64,000 nucleotides of DNA from Flammeovirgaceae bacterium UBA6059 (GTDB lineage Bacteria > Bacteroidota > Bacteroidia > Cytophagales > Cyclobacteriaceae): contig DIYH01000007.1 of the NCBI GenBank assembly GCA_002435755.1, forward strand, positions 31,194 through 95,193. Direction: 5' to 3'. The notes beneath the pieces were generated by a model that searched no databases, had not been told where the DNA came from, and saw only the letters and a program-made list of their open reading frames with translations. The position numbers and the translations under genes were made by a program. Shown here in pieces: positions 62,696 through 64,000 of the stretch. The stretch's first letter is position 1, and each line of letters begins with the position of its first letter.

Positions 62696-63381
62696 GCACA
62701 ATTCTTAGTATTGAAACTTCTACGGAAGTCTGTTCTGTCGCTGTTCATCGTGATGGTCAGCTTCTTGGTTTTTCAGAATCTCGACGGCAGAAGTCTCATT
62801 CCAGCCTTGTGGTTGCGATGATCGATCAACTTCTTTCTAATGCTAATGTTGAAAAGACGGAGCTCTCAGCCATTGCCGTTTCGAAGGGGCCCGGTAGCTA
62901 CACAGGATTAAGGATTGGAACTTCTACTGCAAAAGGACTCTGTTATGCTTTAGGGATTCCGCTTATTGCGATTGATACATTAGAATCCATGGCGCTTGAA
63001 GCTAGTATGCACGTTGTTGGAGAAACATACATAATCCCGATGTTAGATGCGCGTAGAGCGGAAGTTTATTGCGAGGTGTTTAATCAGGATATGGAGATGA
63101 TCGAAGAACCTAAGCCCGTCATTCTCGATAATGAAAGCTTCGGACATTTTGAGAAGAGATCTAAACTAGTAGTTATTGGTAATGGGGCGGCTAAGGCTGC
63201 TGAACTGATGGGAGAAAGAACAGGCGCAATTTTTTGGGATCACATCACCCCTTCCGCTAAGCATATTGGAGAGCTTGCCCTGAAGAGTTTTGATCAGAAG
63301 CACTGGGAGGACTTGACATATTTTGAACCATTTTATCTTAAAGAGTTTTATACTCCTAAGCCACCTAAGAGCTTGGCATAA
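62692..63381 (+). CDS. tsaB: tRNA threonylcarbamoyladenosine biosynthesis protein TsaB
   Basis: A 229-residue ASKHA-fold protein that works with TsaD and TsaE to make t6A37 in tRNAs that read ANN codons. Its N-terminal ILSIETSTEVCSVAVHRDG and the motif VSKGPGSYTGLRIGTSTAKGL (about residues 63-83) are the TsaB hallmarks, and LDARRAEVYCEVF follows. The start overlaps the protease stop (ATGA). The DUF2480 gene follows after 9 bp. Confidence 0.94.
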   Translation: MSTILSIETSTEVCSVAVHRDGQLLGFSESRRQKSHSSLVVAMIDQLLSNANVEKTELSAIAVSKGPGSYTGLRIGTSTAKGLCYALGIPLIAIDTLESMALEASMHVVGETYIIPMLDARRAEVYCEVFNQDMEMIEEPKPVILDNESFGHFEKRSKLVVIGNGAAKAAELMGERTGAIFWDHITPSAKHIGELALKSFDQKHWEDLTYFEPFYLKEFYTPKPPKSLA

Positions 63382-63390
63382 CCAAAGATT

Positions 63391-63897
63391 ATGGAAGAGA
63401 TAGTAAACCGTGTCGCAAAGAGCCCTCTAATTACCTTAGACTTGAAAGAGTTTCAAGTGGCAGGTGAACGAGTCTTTTTTGATTTAAAAGACTGGCTTTT
63501 TCAGGAGATGATCTTGAAGGAGAAGGACTTCAGGGCTTATGTCAAGGAACATGATTGGTCTCAATATGCCAACAAACATATTGCTGTTGGGTGCTCAGTT
63601 GATGCGATCATTCCCAACTGGGCATATATGATAGTGATGAGTAAACTTTCAGGTGTTGCAACCGATGTGATTCAAGGGACTTTGGACGATCTAGAGAGAA
63701 GAATTTATACCGATTTATTCAGGGTGATAGATTTTACAGGGTATCAAGACAAAAAGTTGGTAATTAAGGGTTGTAGCGACATTCCCTTACCAGAATATGC
63801 TTTTGGCGAGATCACCAAGTGTTTGCTGCCTTATGCCTCTAGTATAATGTATGGAGAGCCATGTAGCACAGTGCCAGTTTGGAAGCGCGGTAAGTAG
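63391..63897 (+). CDS. DUF2480 family protein
   Basis: A 168-residue protein of the DUF2480 family, which is confined to Bacteroidota and has no known function. It starts MEEIVNRVAKSPLITLDLKEF and contains VAVGCSVDAIIPNWAYM-type and IKGCSDIPLPEYAFGEI blocks. The two Cys of these blocks and a third near the end (GEPCSTVPVWKR) are conserved in my memory of the family and might bind metal. It lies 9 bp after tsaB and is probably in the same transcript. Confidence 0.88.
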   Translation: MEEIVNRVAKSPLITLDLKEFQVAGERVFFDLKDWLFQEMILKEKDFRAYVKEHDWSQYANKHIAVGCSVDAIIPNWAYMIVMSKLSGVATDVIQGTLDDLERRIYTDLFRVIDFTGYQDKKLVIKGCSDIPLPEYAFGEITKCLLPYASSIMYGEPCSTVPVWKRGK

Positions 63898-64000
63898 GTA
63901 GGATAAATCTCAATTTTCCTCCCTCATTATACATTTAAAAAGGTGGGGATGTATTAACTTCGCCCTCCCGTTCGGGTGGAGCGGGGAATTAGTATTGACA

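Noticed and set aside
1..64000. CRISPR arrays, insertion sequences, integrons or rRNA genes
   Set aside because: I found no direct repeats with regular spacers, no transposase or integrase, and no rRNA sequence in the window.

Overview
The window is a 64 kb piece of a chromosome from a member of the Bacteroidota, most likely a marine Cytophagales-type bacterium (Reichenbachiella, Fulvivirga or Roseivirga relatives; the genus is inference). The evidence is a SusC/SusD pair, a C-terminal type IX secretion sorting domain, Bacteroidota-specific families (DUF2480, GT3 glycogen synthase, rpmH-rnpA-S41 protease order), many short lipoproteins, and a promoter upstream of rpmH of the Bacteroidota form TTTG-N19-TAnnTTTG. 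No phage, insertion sequence, CRISPR array or rRNA operon is visible. One tRNA, Val(UAC), is present.

Layout. 1-4965: end of thrC, a YdeP-type molybdopterin oxidoreductase, and a two-gene kinase/HAD unit. 5188-8544: a translationally coupled M19 dipeptidase - membrane protein - 31-residue membrane peptide - sodium symporter operon. 8620-20742: housekeeping genes (RluE-type pseudouridine synthase, glycogen synthase, S41 protease, hemerythrin/ruvX/def/nitrilase, a secreted T9SS protein, murF, DUF2461). 20840-37991: tRNA-Val, a LacI regulator, and the divergent susC-susD - two large CRTAC1-like lipoproteins - GyrI-like protein - vanadium-haloperoxidase-like lipoprotein - trehalase locus. 38021-39100: two AT-rich orphan genes. 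39206-43780: an unusual four-gene operon of amidase, membrane protein, alpha/beta hydrolase and M19-like peptidase. 44502-56782: SGLT-type symporter, glpK, glpD, amylosucrase, alpha-glucosidase, ROK sugar kinase, LEA-like lipoprotein, glycerol facilitator and glycerophosphodiesterase. 57030-63897: adenosine-type kinase, M61 peptidase, rpmH-rnpA-ctp-tsaB-DUF2480.

How the parts fit. A 14-bp site upstream of susC (22172-22185) matches the LacI-family consensus exactly, and an inverted copy differing at one base lies at the same distance upstream of the SGLT symporter (44359-44372). I infer that the LacI protein links the trehalase/SusCD locus with the transporter, glycerol and GH13 locus 22 kb away. 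The combined gene content (trehalase, amylosucrase, alpha-glucosidase, fructokinase-like ROK kinase, glycerol kinase and dehydrogenase, glycerol facilitator) would fit scavenging of osmolyte glycosides such as trehalose, sucrose and glucosylglycerol.

Unexplained sequence structure. The octamer CCGGTAGG occurs 13 times (about one expected by chance), nine of them as the decamer TTCCGGTAGG, on both strands and in several reading frames. Two intergenic regions carry different heptamer-periodic repeats. Three related copies of a roughly 100-bp hairpin-bearing repeat are scattered between genes. The rpmH leader can form a hairpin with a possible pseudoknot.
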